Shown here: piece after piece, positions 52,087 through 60,611 of the stretch
How the letters are laid out: every line of letters starts with the position of its first letter
How positions within the stretch are numbered: position 1 is the stretch's first letter
Source of the DNA: Paraburkholderia diazotrophica
GTDB lineage: Bacteria; Pseudomonadota; Gammaproteobacteria; Burkholderiales; Burkholderiaceae
Direction: 5' to 3'
DNA: 64,000 nt
Assembly (NCBI RefSeq): GCF_900108945.1
Contig: NZ_FNYE01000018.1
Coordinates: 1 to 64,000, forward strand
Translations under genes and position numbers: made by a program
Notes under the pieces: generated by a model
Databases searched by the model: none
What the model was told of the DNA's origin: nothing
The model's input: only the letters and a program-made list of their open reading frames with translations

Positions 52087-53244
52087 ATGAGAACAAGGCG
52101 ACGAACCGCGCGCATCGCGGCGACGCTGTCATTCGCGGCTGCATGCATCGGCAGCGCGCACGCAATCGAAAAGCCCGAAGAACTGACCGTGCAGAAGCTG
52201 CCGCCGTGGCATCCGCACGAGGTATTCGTCGTCGACATTTCGATGCCGTCGATGACGGATGCGCGCGTCTATCTGTACGACGCCGACGCGAACAAGCTGC
52301 TCGGCCAGATCGACGCGGGCTTTGCGCCGGGCTTTGCGATTTCGCCCGATCACAAGACGAGCTTCGTTTCCACGACTTACTTCGCGCGCGGCTCGCACGG
52401 CGAGCGCACCGACGTCGTCGAGCTGACCGACAACGCGACGCTCGATCACACAGGCGAAATCGTGATTCCGCCGAAGCACGGCCAGCACATTCCGACGCCG
52501 TACAACACCACGTTCAGCGCGGACGGCAAGCGCCTTTACGTATCGAACATCACGCCCGCCGCTTCCGTGACGGTGATCGACGTCGCATCGAAGAAGGTGC
52601 TGTCGGAGATCGACATGGCGGCATGCGTGCTCGCGTTTCCGTCGGGCAATGACCGCTTCACGGGGCTGTGCGAAAGCGGCAAGGCGCTGACCGTCACGCT
52701 CGATGCGAACGGCAAGGAAGCGAAGCGCACGATGTCCGATGCGTTCATCGACGTCGACAAGGACCCGGCCTTTATCAACGCGTCGCCGTATCAGGGCGGC
52801 TATCTGTTCACGACTTTTCACGGCATGGTGCGCTCGGCGGATTTTCATGGCGACAAGCCCGTGTTCGGCGAGCCGTGGTCGCTGCTGACTGACGCCGAGC
52901 GCGCCGAAGGCTGGCGTCCGGGCGGCATGCAGCAGACGGCCGTGCAGGCGAAGCTGCATCGCTATTACGTCGCGATGCACAAGGGCGAAGAAGGCTCGCA
53001 CAAGGACCCCGGCACGGAAATCTGGGTGTACGACCTGCAGACGAAGAAGCGCATCGCACGCTGGGATCTGTCGCAGCAGAAGATCGACCCGCTCGCGTCG
53101 ATCCAGGTCAGCGACGACGACCAGCCGCTCTTCTACGGCATCACGGGCACGTCGGATCTCGTCGTGATGAATGCGCACACGGGCAAGCTGCGCAACGTCG
53201 AAAAGCAGGTCGGCAATACGTCGACGTTGCTCGTCAATCCGTGA
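52087..53244 (+). CDS. aauB: Aromatic amine dehydrogenase heavy (beta-propeller) chain
   Basis: 385 residues. Signal peptide (IAATLSFAAACIGSAHA) and a seven-bladed propeller with repeats such as VFVVDISMPSMTDARVYLYDADANKLLGQIDAGF, FSADGKRLYVSNITPAASVTVIDV and IWVYDLQTKKRIARWDL, as in MauB/AauB. Two heavy and two light chains form the periplasmic enzyme that oxidises arylalkylamines to aldehydes. The light-chain sequence below favours the aromatic over the methylamine enzyme. GGAGG five bases before the ATG. Confidence 0.9.
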   Translation: MRTRRRTARIAATLSFAAACIGSAHAIEKPEELTVQKLPPWHPHEVFVVDISMPSMTDARVYLYDADANKLLGQIDAGFAPGFAISPDHKTSFVSTTYFARGSHGERTDVVELTDNATLDHTGEIVIPPKHGQHIPTPYNTTFSADGKRLYVSNITPAASVTVIDVASKKVLSEIDMAACVLAFPSGNDRFTGLCESGKALTVTLDANGKEAKRTMSDAFIDVDKDPAFINASPYQGGYLFTTFHGMVRSADFHGDKPVFGEPWSLLTDAERAEGWRPGGMQQTAVQAKLHRYYVAMHKGEEGSHKDPGTEIWVYDLQTKKRIARWDLSQQKIDPLASIQVSDDDQPLFYGITGTSDLVVMNAHTGKLRNVEKQVGNTSTLLVNP

Positions 53245-53251
53245 GGCCGCA

Positions 53252-53854
53252 ATGATGATCGATCCTGTACTCGCGACGCTCGCGCAAGCCAGCACGGCGA
53301 TTGTCATGCTGCTTGGCGCCGTCGCCAAATGGCGGCGCCCTGCCGCGTTCCGTCATGCGCTCGCCGGTTATCGATTGTTGCCGGATGCGTTGACGGCACC
53401 TGCCGCGTTCGTCATCGCGGCGACGGAAACGCTCGGCGCAGCGGCACTGCTGTTCCCCGATACGCGCATCTTCGGTGCCATCGCGCTCATCGCATTGCTG
53501 CTCGTATTCGCGGCGGGTCTCGCATTCAACATCGTGCGCGGCCACACCGATATCGACTGCGGCTGCTCGGGCTTCGCAGCGATGCAAGCGGCAACGCAAG
53601 CGGCGACGCAAGCGGCAACGCAAACCGCAATGCAAGCAAACGCGCCGCGCGGCATCGGCTGGTTTCATGTCGCGCGCGCATTGCTGCTCGCGGCGCTCGC
53701 CGCCACTGCGTTCATCGAGCCCGCCGCGCGGTCGGTCGTGTGGTTCGACTATCTGACGCTTTTCTTCGCCGTGCTGCTGATCGTCTGCGCACTGCTTACT
53801 TTCGATGTGCTGCTCGCCAACGTGCCGCGCCTCTCCCACTTGAGGAATTCATGA
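53252..53854 (+). CDS. mauE: Methylamine utilization protein MauE homologue
   Basis: 200-residue inner-membrane protein with a DoxX-like helical layout: STAIVMLLGAVAKWRRPAAFRHALAGYRLLP, AAFVIAATETLGAAALLF, LIALLLVFAAGLAFNIVRG and conserved DIDCGCSG. MauE is needed for light-chain assembly, probably with MauD in disulfide formation. Odd: after CGCSGFAA lies a Gln/Ala/Thr-rich stretch made by five 12-bp repeats (53582-53641). Confidence 0.85.
   Translation: MMIDPVLATLAQASTAIVMLLGAVAKWRRPAAFRHALAGYRLLPDALTAPAAFVIAATETLGAAALLFPDTRIFGAIALIALLLVFAAGLAFNIVRGHTDIDCGCSGFAAMQAATQAATQAATQTAMQANAPRGIGWFHVARALLLAALAATAFIEPAARSVVWFDYLTLFFAVLLIVCALLTFDVLLANVPRLSHLRNS
53582..53641 (+). repeat. Five 12-bp tandem repeats inside mauE
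   Basis: Units like ATGCAAGCGGCA and ACGCAAGCGGCA encode a (M/T)QAA-type repeat, then diverge. Located just after the conserved Cys-Gly-Cys motif, in a loop between helices. Confidence 0.85.
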
Positions 53855-54477
53855 TGCAAACCGCTCTCACCGTTTCCACCGCGCTGTTGTGGATCGCCGT
53901 TCTCGCGCTCGGCGCGATCTGTCTCGCTCTCGTTCGCCAGGTCGGCATTCTGTACGAACGCATCATGCCCGCAGGCGCATTGATGATCGACAAAGGGCCC
54001 GCCGTCGGCGCGATCGCACCGACGTTCGAACTCGCCGACATTCGCGGCTCTCAAGTGAAAGTGGGCGGCATCGAGGCGCAGGGCAAGGCCACGCTGCTGT
54101 TCTTCCTGTCGCCGACGTGCCCCGTCTGCAAGAAGCTGCTGCCTTTGCTGCCGTCGCTGCAAGCCAGCGAAGCGACGCCCGTCAACATCGTGCTCGCGAG
54201 CGATGGCGATCTCGCCGGGCACACGCGCTTCGCGCAGAAGCACAACCTCGAGCGCTTCCCGTATGTGCTGTCGCAAGAGCTCGGCATGGCCTACCAGATC
54301 GGCAAGCTGCCGTATGCCGTGCTGCTCGATGACAGCGGCAAGGTGCGCGCAAAGGGTCTCGTGAACACACGCGAGCATCTGGAAAGCCTGTTCGAAGCGA
54401 AGGAGCGCGGCGTCGCGTCGCTGCAGGAGTTCGTGCACGGCGATCGTCGCCACGAGCAGCACGCACAGCACGTGTGA
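53851..54477 (+). CDS. mauD: Thioredoxin-like maturation protein MauD homologue
   Basis: 208 residues. N-terminal TM anchor (TALLWIAVLALGAICLALV), then a thioredoxin fold with active site FLSPTCPVCKKLLP (Cys90, Cys93), FELADIRGSQVKVGG before it and PYAVLLDDSGKVRAKGLVN after it. MauD helps form the six disulfides of the TTQ light chain in the periplasm. GAGG precedes the start; overlaps mauE by four bases. Confidence 0.88.
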   Translation: MMQTALTVSTALLWIAVLALGAICLALVRQVGILYERIMPAGALMIDKGPAVGAIAPTFELADIRGSQVKVGGIEAQGKATLLFFLSPTCPVCKKLLPLLPSLQASEATPVNIVLASDGDLAGHTRFAQKHNLERFPYVLSQELGMAYQIGKLPYAVLLDDSGKVRAKGLVNTREHLESLFEAKERGVASLQEFVHGDRRHEQHAQHV

Positions 54478-54516
54478 TGCACCGAACCTTCTTTCAACCT
54501 GAGCGGAGAACAACAT

Positions 54517-55080
54517 ATGGGCGTTTTTGATTCATGGTTCGAGAAGTCGGCGCGCGGCGTCGCGCAGCGCAGTTCGCGGCGCAGCGCGATGGCGAAGCTC
54601 GGCAAGGTGCTGGTCGGCTCGGCGATGCTGCCGCTCTTGCCCGTCGATCGCACCGCGTATGCGGCCGAGGCGGCGCCGGGTGCATCCGGTGCATCCGGTG
54701 CATCGGGTGCATCGGGTGCCGCCGCATCGGGTGCGAGCGACGACCCGATGAGCTGCGACTACTGGAAGTACTGCGCGATCGACGGCTGGCTGTGCAGTTG
54801 CTGCGGCGGCACGTCGAGCAGCTGCCCGCCGGGCACGACCCCTTCGCCGATCACGTGGATCGGCACCTGCCGCAATCCGCACGATGGCTCCGACTACATC
54901 GTTTCGTACAACGACTGCTGCGGCAAGACGTCATGCGGCAAGTGCTTCTGCAATCGCAATGAACGCGAGAAGCCGCTGTACAAGCTGTCGCTCGACAACG
55001 ACATCAACTGGTGTATGGCGAACGGCAATTCGAACTATCACTGTTCGGTTTCGGTCCTGCTGGGAGCAGCCAAACAATGA
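54517..55080 (+). CDS. aauA: Aromatic amine dehydrogenase light chain (TTQ subunit)
   Basis: 187 residues. Long leader with twin-arginine-like SRRSAMAKLG, a Gly-Ala-Ser repeat (five 9-bp units), then the mature Cys-rich chain: SCDYWKYCAIDGWLCSCCGG, CPPGTTPSPITWIGTC, CCGKTSCGKCFC and NDINWCMANG. Trp114 and Trp165 are 51 residues apart, exactly as the two tryptophans that form the TTQ cofactor in AauA/MauA. CxCCGG, ITWIGTC and CCGKTSCGKC agree with the aromatic enzyme of Alcaligenes as I recall it, rather than with methylamine dehydrogenase. Confidence 0.93.
   Translation: MGVFDSWFEKSARGVAQRSSRRSAMAKLGKVLVGSAMLPLLPVDRTAYAAEAAPGASGASGASGASGAAASGASDDPMSCDYWKYCAIDGWLCSCCGGTSSSCPPGTTPSPITWIGTCRNPHDGSDYIVSYNDCCGKTSCGKCFCNRNEREKPLYKLSLDNDINWCMANGNSNYHCSVSVLLGAAKQ
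54679..54723 (+). repeat. Five 9-bp tandem repeats inside aauA
   Basis: GGTGCATCC twice, GGTGCATCG twice, then GGTGCCGCC, encoding GAS-GAS-GAS-GAS-GAA between the leader and the conserved light-chain domain. Could vary in number between strains without harming the fold. Confidence 0.88.
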
Positions 55081-55577
55081 ACGCACATCACGCTGCAAAA
55101 ATCGGGGCCGCGTGCATCGCGGCGGCTGCATCGTTTGCGACGGCGGGCATCGCGCACGCGCAACAGGCCGCGCACTACCCCGCGGGCAAGAGCATGTTCG
55201 ACGCGCAATGCGCCGTTTGCCATCAGGCAGGCGGCAAGGGTCAGGACGGACTCGCGCCGCCGCTCACGGAGTATCCGGGCAGATATTCAACGACGGCGCA
55301 AGGGCGCGCACAACTCACGTCGACGGTGGTGCACGGCATGTTTGGCGAGATCAAGGTGAACGACAAGAGCTACAACTTCAAGATGCCGAGCTTTGCGAGC
55401 GCAAGCGATGAAGACCTGGCTCAGGTGCTCAACTACGTCGTGTTCGATCTGAACGCACAGCACGGCGACGCAAAGCCGTTCACGGCCGCGGACATCAAGG
55501 CGGCTCGCGCGCAGACGATGGACAGCGCGGCCGTTCACGCGCAACGCGCCGTCGTCACGAAGGGACTCGGCCTATGA
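55077..55577 (+). CDS. Periplasmic cytochrome c in the amine dehydrogenase operon
   Basis: 166 residues. Signal peptide (AACIAAAASFATAGIAHAQ), one haem-binding site QCAVCHQAGG (Cys45, Cys48, His49), and a Met ligand candidate in FKMPSF. Monohaem class I cytochrome c with a C-terminal helical extension. Its ATG overlaps the aauA stop, so it is co-translated and is a likely electron acceptor. Confidence 0.88.
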   Translation: MNAHHAAKIGAACIAAAASFATAGIAHAQQAAHYPAGKSMFDAQCAVCHQAGGKGQDGLAPPLTEYPGRYSTTAQGRAQLTSTVVHGMFGEIKVNDKSYNFKMPSFASASDEDLAQVLNYVVFDLNAQHGDAKPFTAADIKAARAQTMDSAAVHAQRAVVTKGLGL

Positions 55578-56164
55578 ACGCCGCCCGCGTGCCGGGTGCC
55601 GGCCAGCGCGTGAACATGCAACCGCGCATGCATCCGCACATGCATCCGCACATGCAAAAGCGCGCGCGGGCTGCTTCGGCGGCTGCACCGTGGACAAGCG
55701 CAGCGCGCCGCGTATCGATGCTGCTACTGGCGTGCGCCGCGACACTCACGCCGCCGTCGTCCGCAAATGCGCAGAGCAAAGCCGATGCCGCGCTCGCGCA
55801 ACAGCATTGGGTGCTCAACTGCATGGGCTGCCACACAGGCACGGGCGGCGGCATTCCCGGAAAAGTGCCGCCGCTCGCGAATTCGCTCGGCTACTTCGAG
55901 CATCTGCCTCGCGGCCGCGAATACGTGATGCGCGTGCCGGGCGCGTCGAACTCAGCGCTCTCCGACCAGGAGCTCGCAGACGTGCTGAACTGGCTGCTCA
56001 CGACGATGAACCGCGACTCGCTGCCGAAAGACTTCAAGCCCTACACAGCCGATGAAATCTCGGCGCACCGCCGCCCTGCTTTCTCCGATGTCGCGACCGT
56101 GCGCGCGCGTTTGATCCGCGATCTGCACGAGCACGGCATCACGGGCGTCGCGGATCGCTACTGA
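55574..56164 (+). CDS. Second cytochrome c-like protein
   Basis: 196 residues from the ATG overlapping the previous stop (ATGA). Haem site NCMGCHTGTGGG (Cys83, Cys86, His87). The N-terminal 48 residues are odd, Met/His-rich (RMHPHMHPHMQKRARAA), and a second possible start (MLLLACAATL) would give a normal signal peptide. C-terminal part DQELADVLNWLLTTMNRDSLPKDF resembles small cytochrome subunits found with aauBEDA. Role in electron transfer inferred. Confidence 0.8.
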   Translation: MNAARVPGAGQRVNMQPRMHPHMHPHMQKRARAASAAAPWTSAARRVSMLLLACAATLTPPSSANAQSKADAALAQQHWVLNCMGCHTGTGGGIPGKVPPLANSLGYFEHLPRGREYVMRVPGASNSALSDQELADVLNWLLTTMNRDSLPKDFKPYTADEISAHRRPAFSDVATVRARLIRDLHEHGITGVADRY

Positions 56165-56188
56165 ACCTCTTCAATCAAGGAAACGGAC

Positions 56189-57694
56189 ATGGAGACGAAT
56201 AACACCTTCGCGCTGCTCGACTCGACCCAAGCGTTCCTCGCGAAGCCGAAGAAGATGCTGATCGGCGGCGAGTGGACGGATGCCTCGTCGGGCCGTGCGA
56301 TCGACGTCGTGAACCCCGCCGACGGCAGCGTGCTCACGCGCGTGCCCGAAGCGAACGAACACGACGTGCAACAGGCCGTCGCCGCCGCGCGCCGCGCGTT
56401 CGACGCGGGCCCGTGGCGCGCGATGAAGACCACCGACCGCGAACGTCTGCTGCTCAAGCTCGCCGATCTCGTCGAAGCGAATGCGCGCGAGCTCGCCGAA
56501 ATCGAATCGCTCGACAACGGCAAGCCGGTGATGGTCGCGCAGGGGCTCGATGTGTCGATGGCCGCACAGTGCTTCCGCTACATGGCCGGCTGGGCGACGA
56601 AGATCGAGGGCAGCGTGATGGATGCGGGCCTGCCGTACATGCCGGATAGCGAAGTGTTCGCGTACACGCGCAAGGAACCCGTCGGCGTGGTGGGCGCGAT
56701 CATTCCATGGAATTTCCCGCTGCTGATGGCCGCGTGGAAGCTGGCCCCCGCGCTCGCAACAGGCTGCACCGTCGTGCTCAAGCCCGCCGAGGACACGCCG
56801 CTCACTGCGCTGCGCCTGGGCGAACTGATCGTCGAAGCGGGTTATCCGCAAGGCGTCGTCAATATCGTCACGGGCTACGGCCACACGGCGGGCGCTGCGC
56901 TGTCGCGCGATCCGCGTATCGACAAGATCGCGTTCACGGGCTCGACGCAGACAGGCAAGCTGATCGGCCACGCGGCGCTCGACAACATGACGCGCATGTC
57001 GCTGGAGCTGGGCGGCAAGTCGCCTGTGATCGTGCTGCCCGATGTCGACATCGACAAGGCTGCGCAAGGTGTCGCGAATGCGATCTTCTTCAACCAGGGC
57101 CAGGTGTGCACGGCGGGCTCGCGCGTCTATATCCACCGCAAGGTATTCGACAAGGTGATCGACGGCGTCGCGCATATCGCGAAGAGTTTGAAGATCGGCG
57201 CGGGCATGGACCCGTCGACGCAGATCGGCCCGCTCGTGTCCGCGAAGCAACGCGAGCGCGTATGCGGCTATCTCGACTCGGGCTTCGCGGAAGGCGCGCG
57301 CGCCGTCGCGGGCGGCAACGCGATCGACAAGCCGGGCTTCTTCGTCGAGCCGACCGTGATGGTCGATACGAATCACACGATGCGCGTCGTGCGCGAAGAG
57401 ATCTTCGGGCCGGTGCTGGTCGCAATGCCCTTCGACGATATCGACACGGCCGTGCAGCTCGCCAACGACACGCCGTATGGTCTTGGCGCGAGCATCTGGT
57501 CGAATGATCTGTCCGCGATCCACAAGCTGATTCCGCGCATTGCGGCGGGCACCGTGTGGGTCAACTGCCACTCGCTGCTCGACAACGCGATGCCGTTCGG
57601 CGGCATGAAGCAATCGGGCTTCGGACGCGAACTGGGCCGCGCCGTCATCGACCAGTACATGGAAAGCAAGTCGGTGATGATCAATTACGCGTAA
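56189..57694 (+). CDS. NAD-dependent aldehyde dehydrogenase (phenylacetaldehyde type)
   Basis: 501 residues, full-length ALDH. Seen: IPWNFPLLMAAWKLAPALATGCTVVLKPAEDTPL, FTGSTQTGKLI, catalytic Glu273 in LELGGKSP, catalytic Cys307 in FFNQGQVCTAGSR and EIFGPVLV, PFGGMKQSGFGRELG. Similar to FeaB/StyD-type phenylacetaldehyde dehydrogenases. It would oxidise the aldehyde released by the amine dehydrogenase in the same operon, after entry into the cytoplasm. Substrate inferred from context. Confidence 0.88.
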   Translation: METNNTFALLDSTQAFLAKPKKMLIGGEWTDASSGRAIDVVNPADGSVLTRVPEANEHDVQQAVAAARRAFDAGPWRAMKTTDRERLLLKLADLVEANARELAEIESLDNGKPVMVAQGLDVSMAAQCFRYMAGWATKIEGSVMDAGLPYMPDSEVFAYTRKEPVGVVGAIIPWNFPLLMAAWKLAPALATGCTVVLKPAEDTPLTALRLGELIVEAGYPQGVVNIVTGYGHTAGAALSRDPRIDKIAFTGSTQTGKLIGHAALDNMTRMSLELGGKSPVIVLPDVDIDKAAQGVANAIFFNQGQVCTAGSRVYIHRKVFDKVIDGVAHIAKSLKIGAGMDPSTQIGPLVSAKQRERVCGYLDSGFAEGARAVAGGNAIDKPGFFVEPTVMVDTNHTMRVVREEIFGPVLVAMPFDDIDTAVQLANDTPYGLGASIWSNDLSAIHKLIPRIAAGTVWVNCHSLLDNAMPFGGMKQSGFGRELGRAVIDQYMESKSVMINYA

Positions 57695-57734
57695 GCGCCC
57701 GCGTCAAGCGACTACAACACAAAGGGGAAGACAG

Positions 57735-58964
57735 ATGAAGCATCCGACGACGACGCGCACGATCGCGGCGGCGGTGGCGGCGCTCGCCGCGTCGATGGCT
57801 GCACACGGCATCGCGCATGCCGAAAGCAGCATCACGTTATACGGCGACGTCGACGCCGGCATCACGTACACGAACAACCAGCAGGTCACGCATGCGGACG
57901 GCAGTGTCGGCGGCGGCCACAACTTTCAGTTCACGGGCGGCAATCTCGCGCCGTCGCGCTTCGGCCTGACGGGCAGCGAGGACATCGGCGGCGGCACGGC
58001 CGTGACGTTCAAGCTCGAAAACAGCTTCTTCACGGGCAGCGGCAACGTCGTACAAGCGGGCACGCTCTTCAATCAGAACGCGTGGGTCGGTCTGACCAAC
58101 GAGCGCTACGGCACGCTGACCTTGGGCCGCCAGTTCGACTCGTACACGAACGCGCTCGCGCCATACGCGTCGAGCATCACGTGGGCGACCTTATACGGCG
58201 CGCACATCGGCGACGTCGACAACCTCAATGCCGCGCTCAATCTGAACAACGCGGTGCAGTACGTGAGCCCGACCTTCGCGGGCTTCTCGGTGAGCGGCAC
58301 GTATTCGCTGGGCGGCGTCGCGGGCGACTTCTCGCAGAAGCGCGGCTGGGCCGTTTCGGCGAGCTACAACAACGCGCCGTTCTCGTTCGGCATCGGCTAT
58401 CTCGACCTCAACAATCCGCTCGATGCGGCGCTCGGCGGCGAGCAGGGTTATATCGGCGACTTCGCGTGTTCGAATCCGACGGCGATGTACTGCGAGTTGC
58501 AGAACGCGCATGCGTTGAAGGCGTTCGGCGCGGGCGGCTCGTACACGATCGGGCCGGCGACGATCGGCCTCGTCTATACGCATACGGCGCTCGACAACAG
58601 TCTGTATTTCGCGAGCGCCACGCGTCCGCAAGGCGCGGATGCGCGATTCGATATCGTCGAGGTGAACGGGACGTATGCGCTGTCACCGGCACTGACGCTC
58701 GGCGCGGCGTATATCTATAACTCGATGAAAACCGATGTGAGCGGTTCGCCGAAATTCCATCAGGTGAATCTGGGCACGACGTACAGCCTGTCGAAGCGCA
58801 CGACGCTTTACGCGGTGGGGATTTTCCAGAAGGCAACGGGAAGCGGAATCGGCACCGACCCTGTGACGGGGCAGGCCGCGAACTATGCGCAGATTCCCAA
58901 TCTGCCGAATTCAACTACCGACAAGCAGGTGTCGGTCACAGTCGGTTTGAAGCATAGCTTTTGA
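57735..58964 (+). CDS. Gram-negative porin in the amine operon
   Basis: 409 residues. Signal (AVAALAASMAAHGIAHAE), first strand SSITLYGDVDAGITY, SRFGLTGSEDIGGGTAVTFKLENSF, FNQNAWVGLTNERYGTLTLGRQF and C-terminal QVSVTVGLKHSF ending in Phe. GGGGAAG precedes the ATG. Forty base pairs after the aldehyde dehydrogenase; likely the outer-membrane entry for the amine substrate, but this is inferred. One loop contains two Cys (DFACSNPTAMYCELQN), rare in porins. Confidence 0.9.
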   Translation: MKHPTTTRTIAAAVAALAASMAAHGIAHAESSITLYGDVDAGITYTNNQQVTHADGSVGGGHNFQFTGGNLAPSRFGLTGSEDIGGGTAVTFKLENSFFTGSGNVVQAGTLFNQNAWVGLTNERYGTLTLGRQFDSYTNALAPYASSITWATLYGAHIGDVDNLNAALNLNNAVQYVSPTFAGFSVSGTYSLGGVAGDFSQKRGWAVSASYNNAPFSFGIGYLDLNNPLDAALGGEQGYIGDFACSNPTAMYCELQNAHALKAFGAGGSYTIGPATIGLVYTHTALDNSLYFASATRPQGADARFDIVEVNGTYALSPALTLGAAYIYNSMKTDVSGSPKFHQVNLGTTYSLSKRTTLYAVGIFQKATGSGIGTDPVTGQAANYAQIPNLPNSTTDKQVSVTVGLKHSF

Positions 58965-59150
58965 GTTTCACTGAGCTTCTTGTCTGCGATGGCGTTTAGT
59001 GTCGGGATGCCTGGCGTCCCGCTGGCATCCGCGCCTTCGCCTCGCAGGTCGTGCGTTGCATCTGCATTTTCACGCCGCGTTCCAGCCTGATCTGTAATGC
59101 GATCTGCCGTCGCCTCGTCGAGAACACGCATCGACGTCAATCCATTCGGC

Positions 59151-59654
59151 TCAGTTGTACTGGCTCACTATGGTGACGCGCGGAGCTTCCACAGCGGACT
59201 TCACGCCCGCAGACGTCAGCAACAGCGTGCCGCCCGTACGTCCGACGCGATATTCGCCGTTCTGGTCGGGCGCGGTCTTGTGGCCGGAGCCGTCGGCAAA
59301 GACGGACGTCACCGAATCGCGAGCAAGCGTTGATGCGGCCGTCGCTGAATCTTTGATCGCCTCGATCGAAATCCTGGCGCTCGGCGCGCTATTGGCTAAA
59401 ACGGCGAACGTCACGCTCATTGCCGATGCGTCGGCGCCGGATCGCGCTGCGCAATGAGCGACCCGCGGCAGTACGGTCGCTTCGGCACTCGCGGCCATCA
59501 CCTCGAAAGGCGGCTCGACCACTGCGCCGATAAACGAAATCACTCCGCCCTCTGCCGCCGAAACCATCGTCGATGTGCAAAGCGCTGTGGCCGTAATCAT
59601 CGCCCTGACAATCGTCCGCCAGTTCATCCGATCGCTCTTCCCTCTCGCCACCAT
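59151..59654 (-). CDS. Fimbrial-subunit-like exported protein
   Basis: 167 residues. The start is the ATG with GGAGG five bases upstream. Signal (IVRAMITATALCTSTMVSAAE) followed by GGVISFIGAVVEPPFEV, the same opening pattern as the major fimbrial subunit on the other strand (GTITFNGAITS), and C-terminal strands GGTLLLTSAGVKSAVEAPRVTIVSQYN. Only one mature Cys (HCAARSG), so the usual pilin disulfide is missing. Divergent from the chaperone-usher operon. Confidence 0.65.
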   Translation of the reverse strand: MVARGKSDRMNWRTIVRAMITATALCTSTMVSAAEGGVISFIGAVVEPPFEVMAASAEATVLPRVAHCAARSGADASAMSVTFAVLANSAPSARISIEAIKDSATAASTLARDSVTSVFADGSGHKTAPDQNGEYRVGRTGGTLLLTSAGVKSAVEAPRVTIVSQYN

Positions 59655-59999
59655 CACGGCCTCCTCTCGAATAAGCCCTACGAAACAGTAGGGCTCATCG
59701 TATGCCCCAGGGCATCTTTCGAGAGTCGACAGCGATCAAACGACCGGTCGTCGAATGGTGGCGAACGGCCGCACCTTTCGACTCACCTGGCAATTTACGA
59801 ATTCTTCGATCCGGCTCGCCAATTTTAATAATTGTTCTATAGAGGCTGCGTCCGCGCGTCGCTACGATGCGTCAACTCCTTAGGCAAATGCACGGCAATT
59901 CCGCTGGTGGACGCCGGGGAGCGTGGAATCCGGGCTGCGTTCTCGTGTCGAGGGCCGCTTTGGTTCATCAATATTTTTCGACTCACACGACACTCACTT
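59655..59999. other. Divergent fimbrial promoter region
   Basis: 345 bp, AT-rich between 59790 and 59840 and around 59970-60000. No gene or inverted-repeat switch seen. Confidence 0.45.
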
Positions 60000-60548
60000 A
60001 TGAAAATCAAGCTTTTCACAGCTCTGATCGTTGCCGCAGGCGCCATGGGCTCGCAATTCGCGCACGCCGCTCCGGACGGCACGATCACGTTCAACGGCGC
60101 AATCACGTCGACCACCTGCCTGATCAACGGTGGCACGGCTCCCCAGAACTTCACCGTGACGATGCCGACGGTTTCGACGACTACCCTGGCGGCGGTCGAC
60201 CAGACCTCGGGCCGCACCGGTTTTCGCATTGCACTGAGCAACTGTACGGGCACGGGCAACGTGCATACGTTCTTCGAAGCCAGCCCGACGGTCGACCTCG
60301 GCACGGGCCGCCTGATCAATGCGGGCACAGCCGCCAATGTGCAGGTCGAACTGCTGAACAAGGACGCGAGCGTCATCACGGTCGGCGCATCGGACGGTAT
60401 CGGTGCTGGCCTGCAGAACTCCAAGTCGGTCCCCATCGTGAGCGGCGCGGCCAATCTGGACTACTACTCGCAATACCACGCGACGACGGGCGCTGCCGGC
60501 GCGGGCTCGGTGTCCGCGACCGTGACCTACGACATCTCGTATAACTAA
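60000..60548 (+). CDS. Major fimbrial subunit (type 1 pilin family)
   Basis: 182 residues. Signal peptide (IKLFTALIVAAGAMGSQFAHA), then DGTITFNGAITSTTCLINGGT and FRIALSNCTGTGN providing the two Cys of the pilin disulfide, an N-terminal donor-strand-like segment, and the terminal aromatic beta strand VSATVTYDISYN recognised by the chaperone. The ribosome binding site is weak. Followed by chaperone and usher genes. Confidence 0.88.
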   Translation: MKIKLFTALIVAAGAMGSQFAHAAPDGTITFNGAITSTTCLINGGTAPQNFTVTMPTVSTTTLAAVDQTSGRTGFRIALSNCTGTGNVHTFFEASPTVDLGTGRLINAGTAANVQVELLNKDASVITVGASDGIGAGLQNSKSVPIVSGAANLDYYSQYHATTGAAGAGSVSATVTYDISYN

Positions 60549-60611
60549 TCGACTCTGCGGGGCGACGCCTGATCGAAGGCGTCTCCCTGCTTTTCATTTT
60601 TGGATGCTGCA

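Noticed and set aside
52087..55080. Methylamine dehydrogenase (mauBEDA) assignment
   Set aside because: The light chain agrees better with aromatic amine dehydrogenase (CxCCGG, ITWIGTC, CCGKTSCGKC), no amicyanin gene follows, and an arylaldehyde-type ALDH is present.
58883..59140. Minus-strand frame of 85 codons between porin and pilin-like gene
   Set aside because: Overlaps the porin 3' end, no start signal and no family.
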